Positions 1 through 13,900 of a DNA stretch of 64,000 nucleotides are shown in pieces (position 1 is the first letter of the stretch; the number at the start of each line of letters is the position of its first letter). The notes beneath the pieces are model-generated. The model saw only the letters and a list, made by a program, of their open reading frames with translations. It did not search any database and was not told the origin of the DNA. The stretch comes from Phallusia mammillata (taxonomy: Eukaryota > Chordata > Ascidiacea > Phlebobranchia > Ascidiidae), in the NCBI GenBank assembly GCA_003260075.1, contig QLIY01000564.1:39531-103530 (forward strand), in the 5' to 3' direction. The position numbers were made by a program, and so were the translations under genes.

Positions 1-111
1 CGCCTTCAATTGGCCTGGCGTACTATGACACTATAGAAAAATGACCAAACACAAAACTTTCAGCACCCATATGTACACAACCCAGCAAAACATACAAGCT
101 TCAAGACTTAC

Positions 112-362
112 CGCTTTTTCGAGCGCCCTTCGTATTTCCCTGCATGTGCAGTTATCCAAATCCATCGTCATCATAACCTGCTTTAACTTGCTGCGGATCA
201 ATGTCTCCACTGGGGCGCGCTCCGGGTCCCTGTAATCACAAGCAGTGTGAAAATAATCTTACAGCATACTCATTATATGATAAGATATAAGCAACAAAGT
301 GGGAAGTAGTGTGGCTCAGAGTTGCAAGCGGGCCCTAAATCTGAGCCCGAACCCGGCCCGAA

Positions 363-461
<99 letters not shown>

Positions 462-2126
462 GGCCTACACACAAAAGCCTTGCAACAAAGTATGAGAAAG
501 AAAATAAGACAAAAGACAACAAACACAATGAACGATAGTAGACAATGGGGCAAACAATACGTTTTAGAGTAGGGTGGGCGTTAGGTCCAAGCCAAAGAAT
601 TGTTACTAAAAACTGGCGGAAACGGAACGAGAAGTCAGGCCCGTTTCGAGCCCGTTTTCTGACAAATTCCTAAGCCCGAACCCGGCCCGACTTGCAACTC
701 TGGTGTGGCTGCAATTGCTTATACGCTCAATGTCTTATTACTATAGCTGCACTGATGAGACCTTTTAGGTCAAAACAGTGTGTACTGTGCAGCTTGTATT
801 TATCACGTAAAACAAGTGTTTGACAGTTTTGACAAAAAAACTATTTTTTGAGAGCATATAAACGCGCTGGTTTGCTTATGCACTATTTCAATGATAATGT
901 TGTCGACGAAACTTTCCTCTGTGGTTGAGTAATTAAAATGTCTAGGTTTCATGTGACACTAGTGGCAATTTGGTTTTTAGCTATTTCGTAGAACATCGAA
1001 TAATTGAAGACCTTGTTTCGGTGGTTCAAACTCAGAGCAGTAAATCATGCCTTAGTATAAACAAAACGAGCTTGATTAGCACACAAAGCCACATTTGTCA
1101 ATTTCACCTTGGTTAGTCCAACATTGGGGCCTAATTCGGGTAATATTTTTTGTAATTCGGGTTCGGGGTAGCTTACATCTCTGTTTCTACTACATAAATA
1201 TGCACAAAAAGGATGGAAATCGAAATTCTTTGTCCTATAGTCCTGGTGAATTTACAAAAATAGAGCTATTAATAACAACAAGATCGAGTGCCCTAATGTA
1301 TCTACTATCTACACCACACTCGTTAACCGGGCGTTGAACTTGCGCGAGTGGCAGCTTAATGTCAACAGATAAGATGAGCGGGTTGTTAATTGTCCGGATG
1401 TCACACGGCATTTCACGCTTATAATGTTTGCGAAAAAATGTCAACCCTATCTGCCCTTAAAACGCGTTCGCCTAAAGCCAAATATGGATTGCTAGCTGAT
1501 ACACATAAATTTCAACTAGAATGAGTTACAGGGAAACACACAATGGTTTATAACTTGGGTCACTAAAGAACTCAGACCTCAACGGCAGTGAAAAATATTC
1601 AATAAATCGTATGGAACATATTGTCAAACACGGTGTATTTATAGTATTTTTAATATTGAATATTCACGCTTACAGGCAATTTCTCACAGGTATGTGCTTG
1701 ATTAGTTAGGAATCCACCTATATAAGTTCAAATATGGTTGTTTTCGTCTTTTTCGAAACTTATGTACGGATTTGTATAGGTTACGTGGCCCACGCTGCAT
1801 AAAAGTTAGTTTGGTAACTTTTAATTTATATGGACTAAAGCGGCAAAAGACCAACAATTACCTTACACACAAAGGCGAAAAACCACAGTCAACCAATTAA
1901 ACATTTGTCGTAATGTTTCACCACAGCATCAAGTTTCACTTTTAGCGACAGCTTCCTATTCTATGTACCTTGCCTGCAAATGAGTCCCTTTCATTACGAA
2001 TACTGTGTACAATGGTAGGGAAAAATCACAGACAGTAAATGCGACGGGACGAATAAAAATGAGACTAGTCAAGTGGCTTTCAACCACAACATTGAAAAGG
2101 TAGCAGTTTTTGCGTCTTATTTTAAA

Positions 2127-2184
<58 letters not shown>

Positions 2185-4931
2185 GCCGCTTAGTGTGTAT
2201 TTTGGACATGGAAAAGTTGCGCAATATAAAAAGAATTTTTGCGTCAGGTATGTCCTAATTATAAAGGAGAATTGCGTCTCAAAAGTTTTTAAGAAATCTT
2301 ACTCAAATAGAATCTTTAAAAAGCAATTGTCGGCTTAAAATGCCTACTATCAGAGGATTGATCTAGTGGAAATCATTATTATTTTGGGTTATAGCACACA
2401 TATACTTAATGATGAAAATAACGGCACAAATAGACTTAAAAACGACATGCATAAAAAGCAAAAGTTACGACTCACTTTTCAGCAAAATAGTTAGGTCTGG
2501 CCGCCCGGGGGGGGGGTACTGTTCAAACGTTTCGTTAAATGCTCATGCTATTATCAGTGATATGAAGGGCCACATCAGTTACACCCGTTCATATCCACTT
2601 GAGTCACGTAAAAGTTGTTTCTTAATAACTTTTACCAAATATTTTATATAGTTTCTTAAATTATTTGTAGGTCACAAAAGTTACGACTCACTTTTCAGCA
2701 AAATAGTTAGGTCTGGCCGCCCATAGGTCTTCATTATATTCCCATTCGTTGATGTAAAGTCTTTCAGATGTTATACGACTGTGGTAAAATCCTGTCCATG
2801 TAAGATAGAGGCTACCTTCGAAATAGTTGTGTCTTTGGGCGACGTCCACTGCTCGGTGCAAAGTCTGAAGCGCCGACCTGCAGTAAGGAATAATTCTATT
2901 TATTTTGTTAAAATGAACAAAATTAGTAATTAGGATCAGCTCTGAAACGTTCACGCAGACCAGCGATCACGGCACATTCACAGTACGCCAGGTCTATTGA
3001 AGGCGTTCGACCGAAGTACTGTATATAATGCTGGCGCACTTTGATCTATCTGTTTAGGTTAATATGTGCTTTGGAAAGGCCTTATTTATGCGGACGTACT
3101 TCGATAAGTATAACAAACAAGATACGGTCATTATATTCTAAAACTGTCGCAGTTGATATTTTATGCCAGACATTGTTTTCGAAAGATCGTAACGTTTAAA
3201 GGCATTGGGTCCAATGGGTATATCACCAAAGTAACTATACACTACCAAAACACATAAAAAGGCAAAACCAAAATAGGCTGGTTTAAATTACGCGCCACTT
3301 TTTGGTTGTGGTTCAGTGCAATTGCGTTAATCGAGGTTACAAACTGGAACCGTATTGTTTTCACTTTAAACAGCAAGTGTATAGAAGTCTAGACTTGGCA
3401 CCACAGCCTGCAGGACCACCTATCTATCAACAATGGCCTCTTGGCTTTTGCTATTGTTTGTCCGTATATGGTTAATGTGCTGCAAGAGGGAAGTAACGGA
3501 GAACTTAAAACGCAATTTAGAAACCTACACACCTACTGACTTTCCTTAAAGCGGCCGTACACCAAAACAGACATTCATCACATACGAGGTATTATATGTT
3601 AAGACATGGAAATTATTGTGCAATCATGGGCGCAACTAGGGGGGCAGTTTCGTCGGCATGCCAGGTCCCTTTTCTATCGGCGTTATTGCGCATAACGGCT
3701 CTCGTACAGCGCCGAAAACACAGGTTAGTTCGCATCAAAGCTAAAAATAACTTTCAAATGACAGGACAAGGCGCCAGTACAGCAGTAAATCGCTTCATCG
3801 GTGTATTGCGATGGTAAAAACGGAGTTTCTGCGATGTATTTATACAACAACCTGTAGCGGCCTCTCTCACTACCGTTATCGTGTGCTTTCATACTACAGC
3901 AAACCGGACAGATTGCCTTCTTTCTCTGACACTCGTCTTATGCGGCGTATTCGCTCATTGTGTTATTCTATTACGATGTACCTCGAAGAAACACCTCGCT
4001 ACAAACCTAAATAACCGCAACAACGATCTTTGTTCGAACTTGAAAACGTATTTACAAGTAAACACAGAAAAATAAAATGTTTATCGGCGTGGAACTTCAG
4101 CCAAAAATCTTTCAGCAACTTGTTTGTAATTTACGTCCACGTCTCTATGTAAAGCCATCATTGCAATTCCGCTAAGTCTTTTAGCACCACAACTATTTCG
4201 AAGGTAAGTCTTTAACCTTTTAAGGTCTGAAAAGGTTCTCTCCACTGAAGCAGTAGTGCAAGGTACTGTGAGGAAAATTTGTGAAAAGCAATGAATATTC
4301 GGGTAGGCTTCTTCCTTAGCATGGGGTAGAGTTTCATCAATCGATGTAGGCAAAGAAAAGAAGTTGGTGTTTTTCCATTTTAAAGCCCATCGGAAAATCT
4401 CTTGCGCTACAACGTCTGCTGAATGCAACAAATCTCTCTCGTACATGTCTATAATATCGCTAAAGTGACTCTTCGCGTCTCCTGGGCAAGTGATGTTAGA
4501 TTTGTTAATAATAACAGGAATAAGATCTGATATTTTGGCCACTTTTTGAAAATGTAAATTGAATCTCCTGGATAATTCAGAAATGACAGATCCTATAAAA
4601 GGCTGGAATACATTTTCATAATAAAAACTTTCGACTTCTTCATCAGTGGGATTTGAACGGAGGTTTCTACACGATCGCAATATAAAATTTTCGTCAGCGA
4701 TTTTACAAGCTTGTTTGTAAACGTCAAGGAACGTTTTTCTTGCATCTGTCAAAACATGTTCAAACATTCGTTTGGTATCATGGACCATTTCACAAACAGA
4801 GAGAAGATCGTTGGTTGTCTTTTGTAGTTTTTGTGAAAGCATTAGCATAGCTTCTGACACAAATTTAATAATCACTGCAGATACAATGAAGTCAAAAGAT
4901 TTTACCCTGTAGCTTAATAGTGCGGCTTTAT

Positions 4932-4969
<38 letters not shown>

Positions 4970-7900
4970 ACGAACCACAGCGTCATGTCTTTCAACCCAT
5001 CTGACCGTGCAAAGAGCAACTAGAGTGGTCTTGTTGTAATTGGGAAAAATTATACTATCACAATGGACTTTGTGACTTACAAGTGTTACTTTTTCACGGC
5101 ATTCGAAGCAGTACAATCCAAGGGCGAATCCCAGTTTTTTAGATTATTAGTGAAAAAGCGCCTCGGACCATTCGACCAATCTATGATACGCACTTAGCAA
5201 TACAATCGTTTTTGGGAAAGTCGTATTGGTAGTTTGTTGCCTGCCCCCTCAATTTTCCGCTAGTTGCGCCACTGTGTGCAATGCTACAGTTTGAAAAGAG
5301 TTATGTGCATAAACAAAGGCTGGCATATGCCACGTCGCAAATTTATGCACATTAGACAATAGACGAGATTTGAATACGACAGAACGTATATGTTAAGATA
5401 TTGACATAAACACCATTGAATGTCTGGCCACCTTTCCTTAAGGCTAGATATTCACAACTTGCATGTTTTGCATTGTATATTATAGCAGAAAATTTTAAGG
5501 CTTGATACTCAAAAACTACTTGCGTGTCTTGTAATGCATATTATAGCAGACCGGTACAATGTAGTATAGCATTCGTGAGATATTGTTGACAGTCTCAACA
5601 AGATTTACCCAATAACCGAGCGTTCAACTTTCTAGATCTGCAGATTATATGCCCGCCAAACACACGTTATTACGTAAAGTCGGCACCGTCAATCTACATT
5701 CTAAGCCAAGCATTTCCCTGTTGAACGCTAGGCTTAACGAATATGCTTATTAGGGATGCCATTCATACAGCCTGAACGCAAAAGTATAGCTTATAAAAGG
5801 ACCACTAAAGCTAGCTATTAAGTTTGTAATGATGGTATATTGTAATCTACATTATAATTTTGATTTATTCAATAGAAATTGGCCCCATATATAATCATAC
5901 ACTGCCCATGTTGGCTATTAAAGTTATGTAATGACGGTATATAGCATATTGTAATCTGCATTATAATTTTGATTTATTGATCAAAAATTTGCCTCACATA
6001 TCAACATACTGGCTGTGCTGTTATTATAGTCTTGATGAGTTACCTCTATAACCCAAGATGATTAAATAAATTTCGACATGGGCCGTGAAGCATGGTGTAA
6101 AGAATATTTGGAAGTCATTTCCTCAACACATAATGTATACAGTAATGCGATATAGCTAATGATTACACAGCCGTATTTTCGCACGGGAAAAGGTGTGTCT
6201 GATATGATCGCTGTACTTACCACATGGCTTGCACCGAGACGGGTTTAAAGATATGCTTGCGTTCGTGACAAATCACCTTGAATCCTCTGTAACAAAACAG
6301 AACGGGTGTTTAGATTGAAGCTTAGGGATTTTGAGGTCTGGCATTTAACAGTTCATTTTCTTGGAAGCTTAGTCCTGCTTCTAGGTATAGTAGGGGCTAA
6401 AATCGTTAATCAGCTGTCTGGACATGTGTTGACTGGTTTGTGACGTAAACATATAGGGGCTGTTGCATTTTGAAACTTTGTGTTGTGATGACATATTCAT
6501 TGGCAATAATAACTGTGCAACATATCGTACTATAATATTTTTTTAATACCGCGTACCAGTGGCAAAAGTTTGAAAAAGGGGCATTGTGTTTGAAATGGAA
6601 AACATAGTCCATTAACCCTCCTAAAAATATCGTAACTATTAGTTTAAAACGCTGATTTGTGGTTCAAAAAGTGTGCATTTAAACTGTTATTTTAAGGGGA
6701 AAACATAGACCCTTGTGTCTGCTAAAAAAGTTATCACTATAAACAAGTGGGTTTAAAACATTTAAACGCCATATCGCACCAAAACTGTGCGTTTTAATCT
6801 TTCAATTGGGGGAAGGGCATGGCCCCTTGGCCTTAGCTACAGCAATGTCGTGTACTTTAATTGTAGCACTTTATACAATTCCGCCACAAAGCATATAGTG
6901 TTAAAAGTTTCAACGTTTTGCTCCTAAAAAGTATTTTACCTATCCTTCTAATTCGCTTTAAGCAACAAAACACACAAACGTAGTATGCTCATGTAGCGGT
7001 AAATATAAAACAAATTCTCAACTGACCCGTCGCCATCTAGTCGTATGCTTGTGTCGCACCATATGGGCAGTACAAGTCCAATCGTACATGTAGTGCTTTC
7101 ACGTGTGGCAAAATCGCACCCCACAATGATGCTCTCGTCCGTGTCTTGCCGTCCTGGATTACTTATGATAACCAGGTAACGTCTGTGGTTCTCTTTCCAA
7201 CTCTCCAAGCGCACAGCCTTAAAACATATGTAAAGTTTATAGCTAGTGTTAAAGCATAGTTTCATTGAGCAAAAACGGTATGTGTGACAAAAAAAAAACA
7301 GTCGAGTTCGGAAGGACCAAAGAAAAATAGAAATATAAATAAGCATACCAACTTGAAAAGAGCAAAAAAACTAAAAACGTAGACTATATGCAATTAAACA
7401 GTCGGCGATATCTGCAAAAAACGGTGTTCACTTCAAAGCAAAACGAAATATAGACCAGTTTACCAACTTTAAACAGAACAAAAACTTAGAAAATTATAGT
7501 TTTATGCAACACAAACAGTTTACTTTGGTGATTTGACAAAGACTAAGACTAGAGTTCAGGAAATACAAAATAGGGTCAGCTCACCAACTTAATGTTATCA
7601 TGGGGCCGGAGATGATGAAAAATAGCTCGCAGATGAATTTGAAGTTCACCTGCAAGAAAAAGAATTTCGGAATAAATTTCAAAACATGATATGTTCCAAT
7701 CAACAACCAGGCAATTTAAGTCGGTCGCATAGCTTATTGAACATGTACTGATTTATGATGCTATATGCCGTTCATAGTGGTAAAAAGCACTTTAGACTAC
7801 AAAGATGTAAATATTTAAGTTTGCAGCATGTACTAAGCAACGAACCAACTTTGGTCAATTTTTAAAGTAATTTTTAAAAAATATTTTGAAAAATCACAGC

Positions 7901-10900
7901 TTTGGACATAATGTTTTAAATTAAACTACATAAACTTAAGTTATTGGGTAGGTATAACCGTGAAATAGTAACGCCTAAAAACACATCGTTCAGTTAAAAA
8001 ATATCCTTGTCAGTGATCGAGCACCAATATATGCGACAGGAATCGAAAGGTATACACCGCTTTTAATCCCTGGTCAAGCATGCGTCCTAAATCCTATAAC
8101 ACCAAAGATAATCCAGAGCATCCGATAAACAAACATGTCCAGTCTTGTCCTGGATTACTTGCGCGAAGTCAAAAATTGGGCTAAGGTATCCAAAAAATGT
8201 TCGGCCTTTTGCCTCGGGTCAGCCAGCAGGTCACGGTCTATCGATGGCGGGGGGGGGGGCAAAAATTGGGCAAAGGTATCCCAAAAATGCTCGGCCTTTT
8301 GCCTCGGGTCAGCCAGCAGGTCACGGTCTATCGATGGCCTAACCGCGACGTGTTTATGGCATTACGCCGCCGACGCCAGTTTTTACAGCTCAGAGGGACC
8401 TAAATTTTTAAAAATGCCTGGTTAAACGGCCTACAGGAAACTGAGAACCAAATGCCTGGGATTTTTGACCAGTTCGGTGATGGAAATTTACAGCTATTTA
8501 GTTGACACGGTCTAGTTCTCAAAAGCAATTTGGGCTTTTTGTGCCACAATTTCCTATTGTATCCGAAATCAAATAGTTTTTGGAGTTCAGGATTGTTCGA
8601 AAACAAAAACAAAGGCGCTTTACTCCATGGTTTCCAAAATACGGGTTTGTTTAGAAACCCAAACAATATGCAACAAAGCATTTGAACCATAAACAACCTT
8701 TAAGCCATTTAACTATCAAGCAAAATACACCCAAAGACGTCATATTTTGCTGGCAAATATTTGCATACGAGTCCACTCTCCACGCAGGGTCACAAAACGT
8801 CTAAAAGCGTTATGCCGCTGTTTACCAAGTGCAGTCAATCTTATGTTTGCTATAGTCTCATCTACGAGTCTTTATACGCAGATCGGGCTAGCTTATGTCA
8901 AATAGAGACGGGCGTCGTCTTTAAGCATCACAAAAGCTATGACCAGTTTGTGGAATTCTGTGGAAGTGGAAAAAATCAACCGAGCAACCGCTAAGAAAGA
9001 TGAAGGGTTGGTAAATACACTGCTGACGCACGCACCACGCTAAACAGCTTAGAAGTAAACATGTAGTATATCATTGTGGTTACATAACAATGGCTCCATA
9101 TATCAAGTTTAAAACACATAAACTGCTGTAGAAGTGCGAAATTTCTTGTAAAGGAAGCAAAAATACTTGTATAGGTCTTTTTGGAATGTTTTAACCAAAC
9201 AGTCACAAATCTAACTTTTTACAGTTTAAAGGGGGGGGGGTAACTGCTGTAGAAGTGCGAAATTTCTTGTATAGGAAGCAAAAAGACTTGTATAGGTCTT
9301 TTTGAATAGGAATGTTTTAACCAAACAGTCACAAATCTAACTTTTTACAGTTTAAAAGGCAAAGTAAACTGGGTTGTCAACAAAAAGTTGCAGATAAACA
9401 AACGAATTTGAAAAATGGCTCACACCGCATAGACATCACAATGCCCTTTGTTCTCAAGAACTAATTTATTGTTTATTGTTACTTCACAGGTTAGGGGGGG
9501 GGGTGATAGTTGATTAGCAAGCCTTCCTGTGGCGAAGCTTAAGAAACCAACGTCGGGGGGGGGGTTGTCATCTAAAACCAGGCGAAAGTAGCCTTATTTT
9601 GTGTGCTATCAATCTTTCAAAGTTGTTTACACACAACAAAGCAGTTTTGACAGGCTTAGTTGATTAGCAAGCCTTCCTGTGGCGAAGCTTAAGAAACCAA
9701 CGTCGCAAAGACCACAATAACACTGTAGTAAGGACGCAAAGGACAACAAAACACACCCCTTGCCAGTAAACATCAAAAACGCTGTCAGGAAATGCACGTT
9801 TGTCGGACAAACTGCCAGTCAAATAGTAACGTAAATCAACGTACGGCCGCCAAGCACAACGTATTGTACCTCACATGTCATTATATGTGTGTCAATAGTT
9901 ATTTCATGTCTTGTGTTGCTAGGTTAGCTTTTCCTATGTTTGACAAAGCAACCATTGCTTATAAGCAGGGTTGCTATGGACTAAACCCTAAAATAAGGAC
10001 AGCAAAAAAATTGAATTTCATGCGAAACAAAACAAACTTTTTTGAACAAATCTTTGCATTTACGAGCCATAACATATCACATGCCAGATTTTGACGTGAA
10101 CCACCCCTGACCTTTCTTTTATGATGTCACAAATTCATGTCTTGATATACGCAAGACGCCAAAGGAAAAAGATGGAAGTTTTATAATTGTCAAAAATAAG
10201 ACTATGAGGACTCAAAAACAAAGGACATTTCTTAGAAATAAAGACAGTAATTTTTCCAAGACATTTTGGGGGGGGGGGCAAGACTATGAGGACTCAGTCA
10301 AAAACAAGGACATTTCTTAGAAATAAAGACAGTAATTTTTCCAAGACATTTTGCCCTTAAAAATAAGGAGGAAAACTTAGAAACAAGGATGGTATGGCAA
10401 CCCTGCTTATAAGAATTGCAGGAGCGAGTGTAGCATAGATATATTACTGAAAACACGGTGCAGTAACCTCAGTCGGTAAGGTTCAAAATTAGAAAGACCG
10501 CAAAATTACATGAATTATTAACAATTTCGGGTGCCGTTGCCACACACGTGATCAGACGGTCACGCACGAATGGGCACATTGCAAATCATTGCTAACCCTT
10601 ATTTGGGCATACAGAACGTCTTTTGTTTACAGGTAGCGGCAACAACGAAGCCCTGATTGATAATAAACAACGACAGAAGTGGACAATGCACTGCGGCTTG
10701 AAGTATGTCAAGCAGCGGCTACCGAAGGCATTTCGATGGCATGATTAACCTATTAAGAATGAATCGGATTGCATGCGTGACTCACAATACAGCGAGGCTG
10801 CCAACGCATGCAAATAGGGATTTGAAGTGATAGGATCGGACAAAATTGAATGGACTTCGATTGCGGTTCAGTTATAGTATTGGTAAGGGTGGTCACTATG

Positions 10901-13900
10901 TTAATATGTTTTGATATGAGAAAAAGGGTAATGCATTGGACAATGCTAATAGAATGCAAATACAAATTGTAGATAGGCCAATATGTGATATGTGTTTACA
11001 AGAACATGCAAAGTAATAAATCTATCGCTATAAACTCTTAACTCCGATACGATAGAAAACCAGCATAATATGATAGAAACAATTGAACAAACAACACCCT
11101 ACAGGCTACGTTAAAATTGCATACACAATACAATTAAAAAATCACCTTCATCAGAAAACGATATGCAAACGCCATTAAAAGGGGCGATAATTAACAAAGT
11201 GCCCCGTGTGTATATGGAAGCGGCACCCGTCAACAAACGTTACACCGTGCAAAAAGCTTGCACCGTTTATGGCGCGAAAGCAGTAAATCGGATTTACAGC
11301 AGTTTCAAGCTTCGCAAGGTCGCCGAAGTGGTTTAATAGCTTTACGAGCGCTTAGCAGTTCAGCTTGTAAATGCAGGTGTTCGATCGAACTGGAAGAAAA
11401 GGATTACCTTTGTGACGTCATAAATTCTACTGCTTACGTTACAAGCGTAAATGGACGTGAAGCCTATGGTGGTTAATTATTGAAAAGCAGATTGCCCGTT
11501 GTTCAACTATTCGCTCAGCATGCTATTAGCAGGTTTAGCCAATTTTTTTTACACCGTTTGGGCCAAATACCAATTCCAAAAGGTCATTCAAACGCACAAA
11601 TGCCAACAATAAACAAAAAACTACCAGCAACTATTAAAAAAACTACTTTTTCAACTCAAAAAACTTACCCTATGAATACGTAATGTACATTTCTACAACA
11701 TACACCATTACAACATAAACAGATTGGCTCAATTTTGTTGCAGTGCTTTAAAATACCTTGGGGTAATTTGAACTGACTGTCGTGTTTCCGTAACATCGTA
11801 CGTTGAGCCAGATCGTGCCTGCTAGCACGCTGAGCCCATGATGATGCAGAAGACAGAGTGGAGACCGTGGTTCCTGTGGACAAGGCGTCCAAATGCCGAG
11901 ATACAGTGACCGGCTGGCGGATGTACGATCCTGATGATGGTACATTGGGCATGGTGGCAACCACACATGAACACATTTGTGCCTGCTGGGCTCAGTGCCC
12001 TAGTATCTCCAATGGGTTTCAGATACAGCTAGCTTTTGACTGCACAGAGCGATATCACTTGCGCTGAACGTTTACTAATAGCCTTACATGCTTTTGTAAC
12101 GGTGATACTGCGCCTGTGTGGAAAAAGTAAACGGTCAACACGGTGGTTTTGCGTGTGGGAAACTCAAAAGAGAAAAGCGCACGGTAAAAAGCACTGGCCG
12201 GCCTCAAGCTGTTCCGGAAATAGTTTCTTGCACAAATGGTTGGTAAATTCCAACGACTGCATCAGTTTCAATGAGCTTATTAAGCACAAACGCACGTCCG
12301 TGCCAATTATATCCAAATCACTGAGTAATTTATGCAACAGATTTCTTTCAGTAAACTCTTAATGGGTAAAGGCTTTTTCGTCAAACGGAAGTAGGATAGA
12401 GCCTTAATGGAAGAATCAATGATTACGAAAGTTGATTACGTGTGCATGACTCATCTGCTGCGCAACAATAGAATTGATGCATCGAGCTTAGTGACGAAAC
12501 AAAAACAACAAAATCTCAATGAATACAATGTCACACATGTGCAAATTTCAGGGACACATCGCATCGACTGTTATAACACACTTATATGAACAGAAGCATG
12601 TTTTCTATTACAATCTTTACTCAAGGTCAACTCGTCACTAGCTGCAATGATGATACCTTATAGGTCGAAACAATGTACACTGCCTGCAGCTTACAAATCT
12701 TTCCTCATACTTTTGAGCTTATAACCCCATAAAAACAGGACAGGCATGTTTTCCATAACAATCTTTCCTTACGGCCAATGTCTTGATACCAGCTGCACTG
12801 ATGAGACCTTATATACATAAGCTTACAAATCTTTCCTTGTTTTCGAGTTTAATCCATAACATTTAAAAGCCTGTTTTCTTAATTGGTACGGAGCTACGCT
12901 GGCATTATAAACCATCTGATAAAGGGCCTAATCCAAACGCATGTGTACCTAACCAATCCTTGTGTGTTAGCCTTACATCTGTCAGCTCAGAACTGTCAAA
13001 CCTTCCAGCGTGCGCGGTGGCCTATACTGGCACGCACGGGCCTTCTCAGAAGAGTCTCACACACTGTAGCCTGCGCATATCGATTGGCCTCGCACACAAA
13101 TCGGTCAGCGCGAATCTCTGCCAAATAAGGAGTGCGCTATTCACTGTTAGATACGTTGGTTGCAGTAGCACGCAGGCGGACAATAAGCACGTTGCGCTAA
13201 TTGAGAGGCTAACGTTAGGACGACTAACTATAAGCTACGTAAAGCGCCATAAGAAGCGACAGAACCTGTTGACGCGTTACGCAATAAAAGCCATTTGCAA
13301 GAGGCACATGTGTTGTTAAAATCCACATTGAACCTGTCATCAGGGTTGTATTCTTGTCTGACAGAACAGTGGGACCAGCCGGTGCTTTTTTGCTCGGTCA
13401 GGCCATAAAAAGATTACGCCACACGTACGGTATTGTAAATAAAGAAACGATATTGGTTTTATTTTATCTTTTCCAAAAAACAGTGTTAGACAAAACGCAG
13501 TTGAAAGAAACGACCCATTATAATATCATCATTCATGAAGCTTTCAGAATTTGTGAAACACACCTATCAACACGTGGCTAAAAAGTAACTGAACCCGTAA
13601 AGAGGTCAAACGAAAACATGCGAGTTCTTTTAAGGTGAAAAACAACGCGTTTATAAGGTAAACGAGTCAGCATTGCGAATGGGCAACCTGTAAGCGCCTT
13701 TAAACCTAACTTGGGCACAGTGAATTGCCAGATCACCGCACACCGCAAAACGGCTGGGGGCAACGAAGACGTGACGTGCTTCACAAATTTGCACGATTTT
13801 TGTCTAACACGTGTGGGAACCAATGACAATTTGCACGATTTTTGTCTAACACGTGTGGGAACCAATGACAACGGAACTTACAACTAAGTCATTACGAATG

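Larger units (their letters stand above)
3625..5274. mobile_element. hAT transposon, internally deleted, 8-bp TSD
   Basis: The left end reads catgggcgcaactag. The right end, reverse-complemented, reads cagtggcgcaactag. An exact 8-bp duplication tgtgcaat flanks both (3617-3624 and 5275-5282). The element carries the C-terminal part of a hAT transposase on the minus strand and a 36-G gap placeholder at 4933-4968. At about 1.65 kb it is too short for an autonomous hAT. It lies in SSH intron 6. Confidence 0.9.

Noticed and set aside
299-553. Poly-glycine / poly-proline reading frames over the first G run
   Set aside because: They are produced only by the placeholder run; the same happens at 2073-2258, 4928-5019 and 45745-46151.
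2688-2954. Apparent truncation of SSH exon 7 by a TGA stop
   Set aside because: The TGA is part of the GTGAGT donor; the exon ends at 2692 in the phase required by exon 8.
6948-7346. 132-residue minus frame taken as one protein
   Set aside because: Only 7027-7217 is coding (SSH exon 5 with splice borders); the rest is flanking intron.
8165-8340. Tandem repeat resembling a satellite or CRISPR-like pair
   Set aside because: Two allelic copies around a G-run gap, not a repeat array.
9504-9706. 51-bp unit repeated between two G runs
   Set aside because: A tiny contig between two gaps duplicating 9656-9706; assembly artefact.
11858-12067. Plus-strand frame with several cysteines
   Set aside because: Short, not recognised, and without supporting splice sites or neighbours.
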